Below, one piece after another: positions 45,452 through 55,637 of a DNA stretch of 64,000 nucleotides. Source of the DNA: Knufia peltigerae (taxonomy: Eukaryota; Ascomycota; Eurotiomycetes; Chaetothyriales; Trichomeriaceae); contig JAPDRN010000052.1 of NCBI GenBank assembly GCA_030247855.1, positions 1 to 64,000 on the forward strand, in the 5' to 3' direction. The notes below the pieces were generated by a model. That model had not been told where the DNA came from. It saw only the letters and a list, made by a program, of their open reading frames with translations, and did not search any database. A program made the position numbers and the translations under genes. Position 1 is the first letter of the stretch, and every line of letters starts with the position of its first letter.

Positions 45452-46631
45452 ATGAGCGCCTTGCAAAGTCCCGAGGGTCAGGCGACAACTGAATTGCCTT
45501 TGCCGTATACTTTTACATACAAGCACGTTGATGGCTTGCAAATCGAAGCAGACGTACATGTCCCGCTGGTGCCAGTTCTCAATGGCTCGGTGGTTCTCTA
45601 TTTACACGGCGGTGCGTGGCTAGGCGGGATCCGTACCGACTACCCTCGGGCTCTGTTCCACGAGTTCCTCCACCGCGGATACACGGTCGTCTCGGCCGAC
45701 TACAGACTGGTGCCTGAAGTCGGCTTCCAAGAGCAGCTGGACGACATTCGCTCGATCGGGCTCTGGATCCAGAACGATCTAGATGCCGCCTTACAAGACC
45801 GGGGACTCTCCAACACCACCCTCGACACCGCCTCCGTGATCGTGGCCGGGTCTTCGGCCGGTTCTTTGCTCGCAGCGTTCACGGTAAGGCTCTTTTCTTC
45901 CTTTCGATGGCTCTCTGCCAAGCTGGTACTCACCACGCCTTAGTCCCTGTCGTGGCCGATCAAACCACGGGCACTGCTCCTGATAGCCGGGCCAACGGAC
46001 CTGGTCAACGTGAGACCATTGAACCAGCCGTTGCGAGAACCGTTGAAGTCGATAGCCGCGCACATTCCCAACCACGTGTCGCACGACTTCATCGAATCGG
46101 CCCTTTCGCAGCACGTCAGACCCAACGTGCCCCCTCCTCGGAGCCTGCAAGACTTTCTGCAGCCTCGAGCACTCCTGGGCCTCTCCTTGCTCAAGACAGG
46201 TGTCTGGCCTGCATTCCTCGCTCGCGGATTGGTCGACGGGTGTCTCCCAGATGCTAAAAGCGTCCCAACCACCGATCTCGAAGCACTCAGTACGACCACC
46301 CCCCTTTGTGTCTGCTCTCGTCTACAGACAAGAACGACCACGTCGAGATACGCTAACGGGTGACGTTCTAGGTCCGGTGCATTTTGATCTGACCGGGTTC
46401 CCGCCGACTGTGCAGGTCATCGGGGACTGCGACGAGGCCTTCGAGCTCTCGCAGGTGTCGGGTTTCCACGACAAACTCCAGCAGGCTGACGTCAAATCTG
46501 CCATGCTTGTTGTGCCTGGCGCGAGCCACGGTTTCGAAAGCATGTCTCGAGTGGGCGACCGCGTCCACAACCGCTTTCTCACCACAGCATGCGACATTGT
46601 TGAGGAGTTTGCAATGATCAGTTTCATGTAG
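45452..46631 (+). CDS. Alpha/beta hydrolase fold-3 esterase (HSL-like)
   Basis: Serine hydrolase of the abhydrolase_3/HSL family (PF07859), likely an esterase or deacetylase. Exons 45452-45883, 45944-46289 and 46372-46631 give 345 residues. The oxyanion-hole motif is YLHGGAWLGG (HGGxW form). The nucleophile elbow GSSAG places the catalytic Ser at residue 135. GDCDEAFELSQ near the C-terminus supplies the Asp and GASHGFES the His. Between them VSADYRLVPEVGFQEQLDD is typical of the family. No signal peptide is visible, so it should act in the cytosol. It is transcribed away from the methyltransferase and the two could be co-regulated, but this is only positional. The substrate is unknown. Confidence 0.9.
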
Positions 46632-46883
46632 TTTCTATCTAGATGGTAAATATTGATCGCATGTTCTTCAAACAACCTCTCCTCAGAGCTGTCGGGTTTT
46701 AAAGATAGAAGTTTCGATGCTCTGATTCGTTCTGTCATTTACGCCCCATGCTCTTCTGGATGTAAAATGTATGCAACCTTTGGGGGTGGACTCATCGCCA
46801 CCCATTGATCTTGATTCATCTGTCCGCTACGATCTATAGTCCGACTTTATACCGAGTATGCCAGCATGGTTTCCCCATTACGA

Positions 46884-49169
46884 CTAGACGACTTCAACGG
46901 CCAGTACTTTGCAAACCCACAGCCACCTCTCCAAGCCCATCAGCGCCTTCACTTTTGTCGGGACGTTGCCCCCGTGCCCGAGGTCCTGGATGATTCTCAG
47001 ATGCACGACCGACTGTGTACTCTCGACCGCCCGGTCACGGTCCTCCTCCCGGCCAGCCGCACCAGGGCCCAAGGACGCAACATGCTTCATGGCAGCGGTG
47101 AACTTGCAACTGTGCGCACAGCTGACCAGTTTGTCGGCGGATCCCGACGTCAAGAGGACCGGCGGATAGCGCGTCCCGGGCCTCAGGCGCTCGAGCGGCG
47201 CCCACTCGTACATGGCGTCGAAGTCGTCGGGGACCTTCTCGTCGCCGACGTCGACGACGCCGTAGAGGCCGAGGCCCAGCTCGCCCCGGCGCAGCACGTC
47301 CAGGACGCCCGCGTTGAGGATGACGGCGTCGAACAGCTGCGGCCGCTGGACCATGGCCGCCGCCGCGTTCAGGCCGCCCATGCTCTCGCCCATGAGGACG
47401 ACCTTCCGCGCCCCGACCACGTCCCTCAGGTACCGTGCCGCGGCGTGGACGTCGTCGAACAGACGTTGTCGCTTCCCCCCGCAAGCCGCCGCGTACCATG
47501 CGTGCCCGTACTCTCCACCGCCGCGCACGTTGGCTACGGCGAGCGTCCCGCCGACCACGTCCATGAACATGGAGAAGTCGGGGCGAAAGTGCGGGATCAC
47601 CGAGAGCCCGAACCCGCCGTAGATGTAGAGAAGGACAGGCGCTGCCGCGGCGGAGTCGGGATTGGCGTCCGGCTCACGCGACGTGAGAAACATCGGGATC
47701 TTGGTCCTGTCGGCCGACTCGTAGAAGACTTGTCTCGTCTGCAGGGAGGGCGTCAGGCCGTTCTCGTCGCGAGCGTGTGGGAACAACTGGGCGTTTCGGA
47801 AGTCTGCAATCTTGGGGTGGGATCCCGGAGGGTCGGAAATGACCCTGGCGCTCCAGAGCTGCGGAGGACGACAGAATGAGCTGTCCAGGACAAAGACGGC
47901 GGCTGCGTCGGCATCGTAACCGAGGTCGACGATCGTCGAGAATGGCAGGCGGTCGAGGGTCTGTACGGGTTCTCCCGTCGGGGAGAATACTCGGATTTGG
48001 TGCTGGACATCCACCGAGTACACCACGGCGATATAGCCCTCGTGGATGACCTTGGCCGTGACCATGGTCAGTTCCGGACTCGACGGGACGAGCGGCTTGA
48101 GCTCTGCCGTTTCTGGAGTATAGCTCATGACTTTCCCATTGTCCTGGGAAGTCCAGAAGATGTGGGCCGCCCCAGAACCCTGGTCGTCCTGTTGAATCCC
48201 GATATAACTGCCCGTCACGTCAGTGGGGTGTTGTCAATGGCAGAACTGGGTGGATGCTACATACTCCCATTCGGCTTCTACACCACACGATACTCTTGTG
48301 CTGAACTGCAGATTGAGCTTGTCCGAGGGCTCTGTGGCGCCATTGACAGGGGCTGCCGACACAGTTCCGGATCTGCTTTTGTCGTAGATGTCGAGAAATA
48401 CGTACTCTCCATCGAGAGAGACCTCGGCCTTGAAGGTCTGAAGTGGCTGGCTGGAGTCTCGATAGACAGCTTCATCGGCCCCTTGCTTCGCTCCGATGCG
48501 ATGGAATCGCAGTGTTGGCGGCACTGGTGTGCCGTCGTCTTCTGCGAAATCTCGAGGACAGTGCAGGTAGAAAACCCCCTGGTCACCCAGCCAGTTGATT
48601 ATCGAGCTCGGCTTGTGTGCCAATTTGACGTCAACAAGCTCATCTTCGAGGATGTTGCCCGAGTTGACATCCTTGAAACGAACGACGCCCCAATCCGAGC
48701 CGTCGGTGCTGGTCAAGAAAGCCCAATACCTGCTGGTTTTGCTCAGCGAAGACGCCATGATCGCGCCACCACCGGACAGCTCGTCGAAGAAGATGGCAGG
48801 GTCGTGCTCTGGAGTCTTGCAATTGACGATGGCGTCCGTGTTAGTCTGATATGACCGCGGGTGCTCGCTCGCTCGCCCTGCCACCCGGACGATGTAGTCA
48901 CCATTGGGAAGCCGCTTCGGTAGCTCCCTGACAGCAGAAAGCTCCCACATTGAGAGCAACTTTTGTTGGAGGCGACGTCTGGTTGCTTCTAGCTTGGGAT
49001 CATCCAAGTACTCAGTTGTCGCCTCGCTTTCTGCCTCGATGAACGCCTGAGTCTCTGGACTGGTCACATCCGTCATCCAGTGATAAGGGTCTGCGAGCGA
49101 CACGGATCCATGGCGAGCACCTTTGAACACAGTAGCGTGGTTGGATCGATGAGCTTGGTGTCCTGCCAT
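46884..49169 (-). CDS. Prolyl oligopeptidase (S9 family)
   Basis: Cytosolic serine peptidase of family S9A that cleaves short peptides after proline. Exons 48265-49169 and 46884-48207 give 742 residues, the expected length. The N-terminal part starts with DPYHWMTD and TQAFIEAESEAT, which are family hallmarks. The beta-propeller follows (SRYWAFLTSTDGSDWGVVR, VSLDGEYVFLDIYDKSRSG). The catalytic domain includes YIYGGFGLSVIPHF, LAVANVRGGGEYGHAWY, the nucleophile motif LMGESMGG with Ser577, SGSADKLVS with the Asp, and DLGHGG with the His. The C-terminal domain is unusually GC-rich. No signal peptide is visible. A role in peptide turnover is the plain reading; some fungal S9A relatives mature cyclic peptides, but no precursor peptide was seen nearby. 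Confidence 0.92.
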
Positions 49170-49257
49170 TGTCTCGGGCGCCGTGTTTGGGATTATGCCT
49201 CTCGCCGTCTGGTAGGGATGGGTCGCGATGTTCCCCCATCGTTCTTTGCACGGGGCC

Positions 49258-49263
49258 TTTATA
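49258..49263 (-). promoter_or_regulatory. TATA box of S9 peptidase gene
   Basis: TATAAA on the minus strand about 90 nt upstream of the peptidase ATG, a usual fungal position. Confidence 0.45.
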
Positions 49264-50082
49264 CCTTAGTCAGGGTACAGCTTCATCGTGGACGCGTTGC
49301 GCCGATACCAAATTCCTTTCGCCTCCATTTCTCATTGAAGTGACTGAGTTCCAAGTGACCGAGTTCGCTGGACAGAGACAAACTCTCCATCCCACGCCAT
49401 ATCTGACAGTTGGTCCAAGAGCCAACTTTCCCTTGACCGGTGACCGGTGACCGGACAACTCCACAGGGGGGTGTCAGCGCGCCACTTGGGCTGCTGCCGG
49501 CCGTCTGAGTTTCCACAAACGGAAGGTGACCCTGTCCCCTCGGCTCGTTCGTCTCTCTTCTTCCTTCTTCCTCAGAGACGACCACCACAATCAAAGTTGC
49601 ACAACGTTCTGCTGCAATAGCCGTTGAGACTCCTTCTCCTTTCCCCTCTTCCCCATGCGTGTTACATGAAAATTAGGTACATCTAGATAGAATGAGCTCG
49701 TAACATGGCTGGGGGATTGGTGGGGCGGTGGGATGTGTTGGTTCATCGAGCGTTTCTGGCAGAGGAACAGGCACGAGTCAAGTCCAGTCGTGGCTCGATA
49801 GTGCCTTGGAAAAATTCTAGTGATCAGGCTTTGCCCAGAGTTTGAAATGAAGATTGACACGAGATAGTCATTGGAGTCGCATGCCCCCAAAAAGGCCTTT
49901 TCCCGTTCGTATCTTGCACATCTACTATGTACGCACTCTACTTTTCTGCCATACCACCACAACCTACCCACCCCATCTGTATTATATACGCTGCTTCCCA
50001 TGCCTCTGTATGATATATGCTGCTTCGACCTTCCCCACAGTCTGTCCATGAGCACGAAGCAGAGCCCAGTGTCATCGCCGTG
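49264..50082. other. Intergenic
   Basis: Promoter of the S9 peptidase and 3' flank of the Dal5-like transporter. Apart from the tandem TGACCGG units nothing is supported. Confidence 0.5.
49434..49454. repeat. Three tandem TGACCGG units
   Basis: TGACCGG occurs three times in a row, about 265-285 nt upstream of the S9 peptidase start. Overlapping CGG-TGA-CCG words give two CGG-N3-CCG palindromes, a form that Zn2Cys6 dimers can bind. Confidence 0.7.
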
Positions 50083-51979
50083 TCAAGTCATGTATTGGAA
50101 GATGGGATTCTCCTTATCTGTCAGATCAGCAAGCGCAATGCTAGGATCTGTGATGTATTCTGGATGCGCTTCTCTCAATTGAGCCTTCTTCAAATTCTCG
50201 CGGTGATAAAATAGCCTAATCCTTGGATTAAAATCGAGGGACGCCAGACAGATGAAAATAGACTTACCTCAACACCACGAAGCCTGCGGCACTTGCACAC
50301 AGAAGAGAAAGAGTCGTAATCTGACCGGTGGGATATCCTCGGGTGGCCTCATCACTTTTATAGGCCCAGGGTCCTGCAAACGCACCGCAATTGGCAAAGA
50401 CGAATATCGTGGCGTTGACGACGGTCTTCTTGGAGTACCCAGCCACGTTGGAGGCCAGCAGCGCGAACATTTGCACGAGAGCACCGTACACCATCACCGA
50501 CTAGAGGTAAGACATCGTCAGTGAAAAGAAGAGAAGGGAAAACTGTCGGCAGAGATAAAAAGCGCATACAATGTAGAGCCCTCCGAGAAGAGCGGCCTTG
50601 TTGGATCGGTCGCTTTTCCACAATAGTATATTGCCAACCATGGCAGGGATTAGATATGAGATTGCTATGACTAGCCTTTGGGTTGGAAAACGAGAGCCGA
50701 GGTAGCTGGGCAGCACAATTGTTAGCTTGTGACACCGTCCATTGATCAAAGAGTGTAGATCAGCTCTTACCCAGATGTAATCAGGCAGACTACGGCTATG
50801 GCGCTCCCTGGCATGCTCAGCACAATCGACTGCTTGCTCGAGTAGCCAAAGGAACTGACCAAGAAGCCACCGAAGCTAAAGTTCAGAACCCCGTTAGATG
50901 ATGGCCCGAGGCAAACAGGAGGCATCGGGCATCTTACCTGCCAATGGAGAGATTGACAAAGGCGAACGTGAAGCTGTAAATAGACAGCACGTAAAGTTGG
51001 GGATCAAGATAAGCTTCACGAAGGTGTGCCCACTTCCATTTGCGAGTCTTCATGCCGGTATTGTTTTGCAGGAGTCGTCCGACGGCGATCTCTCGCTCTC
51101 GCGCCGTGAGAAACCAAGCATTCATTGGCGAGGCTGGAAACAATGCCACCACAACAAAGCCGAACGCGACGGTGATGGGGCCGAGAATGATGTAAATCCA
51201 CTTCCAGGGACTCGCCGCATACGCGCCTTTGATGTTGACTGCACCAAGATCGACTCCCTGCCCGACGAGGGCGCCGAGGGCAGTGCCCGAGATGTAAACG
51301 CCCGCTCGAAGTGGCTGCTCTTGACTCTTCCACCACATGGAGGTGACCAGGATGGAGAGTGGCTGCGTGACAACAGAAAGTCCGGTAAAGAATCTCAAGG
51401 CCATGATGTCGGCAAAGTCTTTGCAGGTGATGGTGAGCAGGGTCAGAACGCCCGTGAAGATCGTCACTATCCCGAAGAAACGGCCGATGTGGAGGTGCTG
51501 AACTAACAGAAGGAGGGGGTACTGGCCTGCTACGGCGCCCAGAGTTGGGATGGCCGCCGTAAACTGATACCGTGACATGTCGAGGATAACCTGGCCATCC
51601 TGGAACTTGGGCACAGCAAGTTTCAGGTCTTGAACGAGCCCAAAGAGGGCTGCGAATCCATAGACTTGACTGTCCGAGTATCCAATGATGGCTCCAAAGA
51701 ACAGCTGCGGGGTGTGTCAGTGCTGTCGCTGTTGGACCGCTTGCAGCTTGCCAAATTGAGAGAACATACGAGGGGTAGGATGACAAGATCAATCTTCCTC
51801 AGCACCTTTGCCTCCTCTTCCCTGGTCCAAGCAACGTTTTCATGGTCGGTGACAAAAGCCAGCGCGTCGTCTGCATGTTGTATACTGGGCTTGCCTTCGT
51901 TGAGATTTCCCTCGGTGGTTTCAGTGTGCAGCGACGTGGCTGGCCCGATAGGCATATTTTGATGCTCTTCGATTCCCAT
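50083..51979 (-). CDS. MFS transporter, Dal5/anion:cation symporter type
   Basis: Plasma-membrane importer of the ACS family (TC 2.A.1.14), whose fungal members carry allantoate, nicotinate, biotin and other organic anions. Six exons (51770-51979, 50938-51704, 50771-50875, 50570-50705, 50268-50500, 50083-50215) give 527 residues with exact phase. The N-terminus has EEEAKVLRKIDLVILPL, the family's entry to helix 1. ALRFFTGLSVVTQPLSILVT, WWKSQEQPLRAGVYISGTA, WKWIYIILGPITVAFGFVVV, FPASPMNAWFLTAREREIAV, NATIFVFANCGAFAGPWAYK and a C-terminal ENPIFQYMT follow. All are typical of the Dal5 group. It is divergent from the beta-mannosidase gene and shares a promoter holding a strong inverted repeat. 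The substrate is unknown; co-import of a mannoside-derived anion is only a guess. Confidence 0.92.
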
Positions 51980-52558
51980 CGTTTCTATTTTCTAGGTAGA
52001 GTGTGTGATGTGGAATTCACGAGAGGGCCCCTCGAACAACACCAAGGTAGAGCGCAATAATCTGTGACTTTATATCCTCGTCGTGATCGCCGAAGGCTCC
52101 TTTTTTTTGCAACGCTCCTTTGCGGAGAAAGCTCTGTGCTGGGGCCCCAGAAAGTGAGTGATACTAGAGTTTGCACCAGCGACTTTGAGATCAGCCCCCT
52201 CACCAATAAGACTTGTTCAATTCTCAAGAAAACCACTAGGTGTCTCAATCGACAGAAGCCTAAGAGGGAGCCCGGCCACCGGACGTGGGTCGCCGACGTG
52301 CGACCCATGTCCGGTGGCCGGGTGGGCCCATGTGAACTTCTCCAGGTATCTAAGCCTCGATGGCCGCGAGGAGATCAGCGAGGCATCGGCAGTCGGCAGC
52401 AGGTGAAGTTGAGGCAGTGGGAGGGTCTCGTCACACAGGCAGAGCTACCAAGGAGAGGATAAAACGTCGATATGCCCAGGTAGCATATGACCCTTTCGCG
52501 ACGCAACGCCGTAGTTTACGAGGTAGCCACTCTCGCAACAGTGCTGCAATCACACGCC
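51980..52558. promoter_or_regulatory. Divergent promoter, transporter / beta-mannosidase
   Basis: A 579-nt bidirectional promoter. The inverted repeat at 52271-52322 lies near its middle, about 290 nt from the transporter start and about 240 nt from the mannosidase start. Confidence 0.7.
52271..52322. repeat. 22-bp inverted repeat with 8-nt loop
   Basis: The left arm (52271-52292) starts CCCGGCCACCGGAC and ends TGGGTCG. The right arm (52301-52322) is its reverse complement except for one G/T difference, and the spacer is CCGACGTG. Within it CGG (52280-52282) and CCG (52293-52295) are spaced by ten bases, the CGG-N10-CCG layout that some Zn2Cys6 dimers such as Put3 bind. A 21-of-22 match at this GC content is very unlikely by chance. 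Confidence 0.92.
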
Positions 52559-55258
52559 ATGCTTCGCAAAGTCATAGACCTCAGCAGCGACTGGCGGTAC
52601 CGGTCTGCTCTTGATTCACCAGGATCACCAGCGACCGCCACGAGTATTTGGCGCGCGTGTCGCTCGCTTCCCACCGAGATCCATCTGGACCTTCTCAACG
52701 ACAAACTCATCCCCGACCCGTTCGTTGGAAAGAATGAAGAAGCTTTACAATGGGTGGGGGAGACGAGGTGGGAATACGAGACCTCCCTCAGCATCCCCAT
52801 CGAAGCATTCCAATCCGACGCTCGCGCGGTCCTGGTGATGGAAGGACTCGACACATTTGCCACGGTGACGTTGAATGGGAAAACCATCTTGGAATCCGCC
52901 AATGCGTTCATCGCCCATAGACTTGAGCTCACGCGTGCAATGTTCGACACAGCCGATGACAATGGCTTCCAGAGCAGTAGCAACAGCGACGATGCAGCCT
53001 CCGTCGTCACAGGCAGCCTACGTATCGTCTTCGACAATGCTGAGCGACGTGGCCTTGAGATCAAGAAACAGCATCCTGAGCACGATTGGTTCACGTTTGG
53101 TAGCGGCACCACGCGTCTGGCCACGAGAAAGCCGCAATATCATTATGGCTGGGACTGGGGCCCAAAGCTCATGACCTGTGGCCCTTGGAAGCCAATCTAC
53201 CTGGAATACTTCACGTCCCGAATCGCTGATGTGGCGATAAGTTCGTCCCTGAGCACTGATCTTCAAGACGCAGTGGTGACTGTATCAGTGGAGGTTGATG
53301 GTCCCGCCGAGCAGGTTGCGGTCGACCTGCTATTGCATGGCAACGTGATTCATCATGAAGTCACCACTGTTCGTGAGAAGGTCGGACTCGTTCAGATCAA
53401 AGTTGCCGGGCCGGAGCTGTGGTGGCCTCACACTCTCGGACCAGCAACGATGTACTCTATTCGGGTGTTTTTATCTACCGCCCAAGCAAACGACTTGCTT
53501 CACGTCGACCAACTGGAAAAGTCATTCGGCATTCGCAAGATTGAGCTGGTCCAGCGTAAACTGGAAGATCAAGATGGCACCTCTTTCTTCTTCAAGGTCA
53601 ACAACATTCCCGTTTTTGCTGCTGGGTCGTGCTGGATCCCGGCCGACTCGTTCGTTTCCCGCATCAGCCAACGTCGCTATGAAGAGTGGATTCAGCTGGC
53701 GCGAGACTGCAACCAGAACATGATTCGAGTCTGGGGAGGCGGCGTGTATGAAAGTCCTGCCTTTTACGATGCATGCGACCAGCAGGGAATGCTGGTATGG
53801 CAAGACTTCATGTTTGCGTGCGGCAACTTTCCTGCCCATCCCGAATTCCGCGCGCAGATTGCTGTTGAGGCTGAGCAGAACGTCCGCCGCTTGAGACACC
53901 ACCCATCGATTGTGCTCTGGTGTGGCAACAACGAAGACTACGTCATCTATCCCCTTCGTAGAATCCAGTACGACACGACTGAGACGAGCCCCGAAGCGAT
54001 CTTAAAGTCGATATTTCCTGCCCGCTACTTCTACGAGCACGCCCTGCCCAATATCTGCGCAGATCTGACCCCGGACACGCCTTACTGGCCGGGGTCTCCT
54101 TTTGGAGGAGACATGGTGAACTCGCAACTCGAAGGCGACATTCACCAGTGGCACGTCTGGCATCTCGACATGTTTCCTTACCAAGACTATCCGCGACTGA
54201 GTGGGCGTTTCGTCAGCGAGTTCGGCATGCAATCTCTCCCGTGCCTGGAAACCACCATGGAGTTCTTCCCCGCCGACGCCACCTCTGCGACCCTTGAGAA
54301 CAATGTCTTGGAGAACACTTTTCTGAACTGGCACAACAAAATGCCAGACGGTCACGACAGGATATGCCATTACGGACGAGCGAACATCTCCTTTGGGGCA
54401 TCGTCGTTGGCCGAGGTCATTTACAACACCCAATTAATCCAGGCCGAAACCGTGGCCACGGCGTACCGATCCTGGCGACGTCTGTGGCAAGGGCCTAGGA
54501 AGGAGTACTGTGGGGGAGCTCTGGTCTGGCAACTCAACGACTGTTGGCCTGTCACTTCGTGGGCAATTGCAGACTACTACCTACGGCCGAAAATGGCCTA
54601 CTGGGCCATGAAACGTGAATGCGCCGCCGTTACCGGCGGCCTGAGCAGAATCGTCAAGGATGGCGCCGGACGGACCCTCGAGTATTGGGCGGCGAATATG
54701 ACTCAGACCGGAGTCACGGTCGATATCACCATCCGGGCGTGGCTGGTAACGACTGGTGAGCGAATTCTGGAAAGAAAGCTCCACAATAGCATGTCTCTTG
54801 CGCCGAATCGAAGCATCGATCTTGGATCTCTTGCCATCGATGACATGAATTTACCAAGAACTCAGCAGCATCGAGACATTGCATTCGCGCTTTCTCTCGA
54901 CTTCCAAGACAGCAGTAATGATACTCCAAAGTCGGTGCAAGCGATCAACTTCCATGAGCCCTTTCGTGAGGTTCCTTTCCCAAGTGACAAGACCAAGGTA
55001 GATCTGAGAATATCGCAATCCGCCATGGGAATCTCGGTGCAGGCCAAGGCTGCAGTCCCGATCAAAGGTCTATTGATCGAGGTGGACGGCGATTCAACGG
55101 TCAGATGGGATGATAATGGCATCGATCTCATGCCGGATCAGGTGGCCGAGCTGAGGTATTTAGGTCAAAGTCTGAGACCAGGCCAGGAGGACAGACTTCG
55201 AGCAAGATGGTTGGGCGGTTATTTGGACCAGTCTTCTGATCTGAGAGCATCGTTGTAA
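52559..55258 (+). CDS. Beta-mannosidase (GH2)
   Basis: Exo-acting glycosidase of family GH2 that removes terminal beta-linked mannose from mannan oligosaccharides or N-glycan cores. It is a single exon of 899 residues from the ATG at 52559, near the fungal MndB length; an ATG 24 codons upstream is less likely. The N-terminal sugar-binding domain has VIDLSSDWRYR, TRWEYETSLSIP and RKPQYHYGWDWGPKL, all typical. The acid/base Glu is residue 459 in WCGNNEDY and the nucleophile Glu is residue 554 in FVSEFGMQSLP. IRVWGGGVYESPAFYDACDQ and ALVWQLNDCWPVTSWAI are further landmarks. No signal peptide is seen, so it is probably intracellular (MndB type) and would act on imported oligosaccharides or glycans. 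A transporter is divergent and a Zn2Cys6 regulator convergent to it. Confidence 0.95.
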   Translation: MLRKVIDLSSDWRYRSALDSPGSPATATSIWRACRSLPTEIHLDLLNDKLIPDPFVGKNEEALQWVGETRWEYETSLSIPIEAFQSDARAVLVMEGLDTFATVTLNGKTILESANAFIAHRLELTRAMFDTADDNGFQSSSNSDDAASVVTGSLRIVFDNAERRGLEIKKQHPEHDWFTFGSGTTRLATRKPQYHYGWDWGPKLMTCGPWKPIYLEYFTSRIADVAISSSLSTDLQDAVVTVSVEVDGPAEQVAVDLLLHGNVIHHEVTTVREKVGLVQIKVAGPELWWPHTLGPATMYSIRVFLSTAQANDLLHVDQLEKSFGIRKIELVQRKLEDQDGTSFFFKVNNIPVFAAGSCWIPADSFVSRISQRRYEEWIQLARDCNQNMIRVWGGGVYESPAFYDACDQQGMLVWQDFMFACGNFPAHPEFRAQIAVEAEQNVRRLRHHPSIVLWCGNNEDYVIYPLRRIQYDTTETSPEAILKSIFPARYFYEHALPNICADLTPDTPYWPGSPFGGDMVNSQLEGDIHQWHVWHLDMFPYQDYPRLSGRFVSEFGMQSLPCLETTMEFFPADATSATLENNVLENTFLNWHNKMPDGHDRICHYGRANISFGASSLAEVIYNTQLIQAETVATAYRSWRRLWQGPRKEYCGGALVWQLNDCWPVTSWAIADYYLRPKMAYWAMKRECAAVTGGLSRIVKDGAGRTLEYWAANMTQTGVTVDITIRAWLVTTGERILERKLHNSMSLAPNRSIDLGSLAIDDMNLPRTQQHRDIAFALSLDFQDSSNDTPKSVQAINFHEPFREVPFPSDKTKVDLRISQSAMGISVQAKAAVPIKGLLIEVDGDSTVRWDDNGIDLMPDQVAELRYLGQSLRPGQEDRLRARWLGGYLDQSSDLRASL

Positions 55259-55637
55259 ATATCTGTGACACCTAACTGGCTTACAAGGATAGTTATCGCC
55301 GTAGAGGATGGCACTTCGCTGTGGACGGGCATGAGGTAAAGGAAGACTCGCATAGGATTCGATGCAACTCGTAATTAATCGGTGGCAAGGTGAAGTCACG
55401 AACGTTGGAAAAACCCGTTGGAAAAACCTTTTAAATAAGGGTGATCTTGTTGCTGCTTCGATCCTGACGGGACTGGAAGTTGTACACGTAGTACCAAGTG
55501 GTCAATAGATACAGCAACTTCAGGTCCAAAAAGAACTTCTTGGAGATTTGCTGCTTCTTTCTAAATATTGACAGTCCTAGAGTACTGCTCATCTAAATCA
55601 ACAGACTCCCTGTCATCGTCGTGGTCGCTGTCGCTGT
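55259..55637. other. Convergent 3' spacer, mannosidase / regulator
   Basis: A 379-nt region between two 3' ends. It holds a perfect 13-nt direct repeat (CGTTGGAAAAACC twice, 55403-55428). No gene is supported. Confidence 0.6.

Noticed and set aside
43626..46631. Secondary-metabolite cluster around the methyltransferase and esterase
   Set aside because: No PKS, NRPS, terpene synthase, DMATS or P450 occurs within the window.
46866..48854. Two long plus-strand frames (337 and 285 codons)
   Set aside because: Both are antisense to the S9 prolyl oligopeptidase, whose catalytic motifs and splice phase are clear; GC-rich sequence keeps the opposite strand open.
46884..49169. S9 peptidase as part of a cyclic-peptide (RiPP) pathway
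   Set aside because: No short precursor with repeated core peptides or other tailoring genes adjacent; an ordinary prolyl oligopeptidase is the simpler call.
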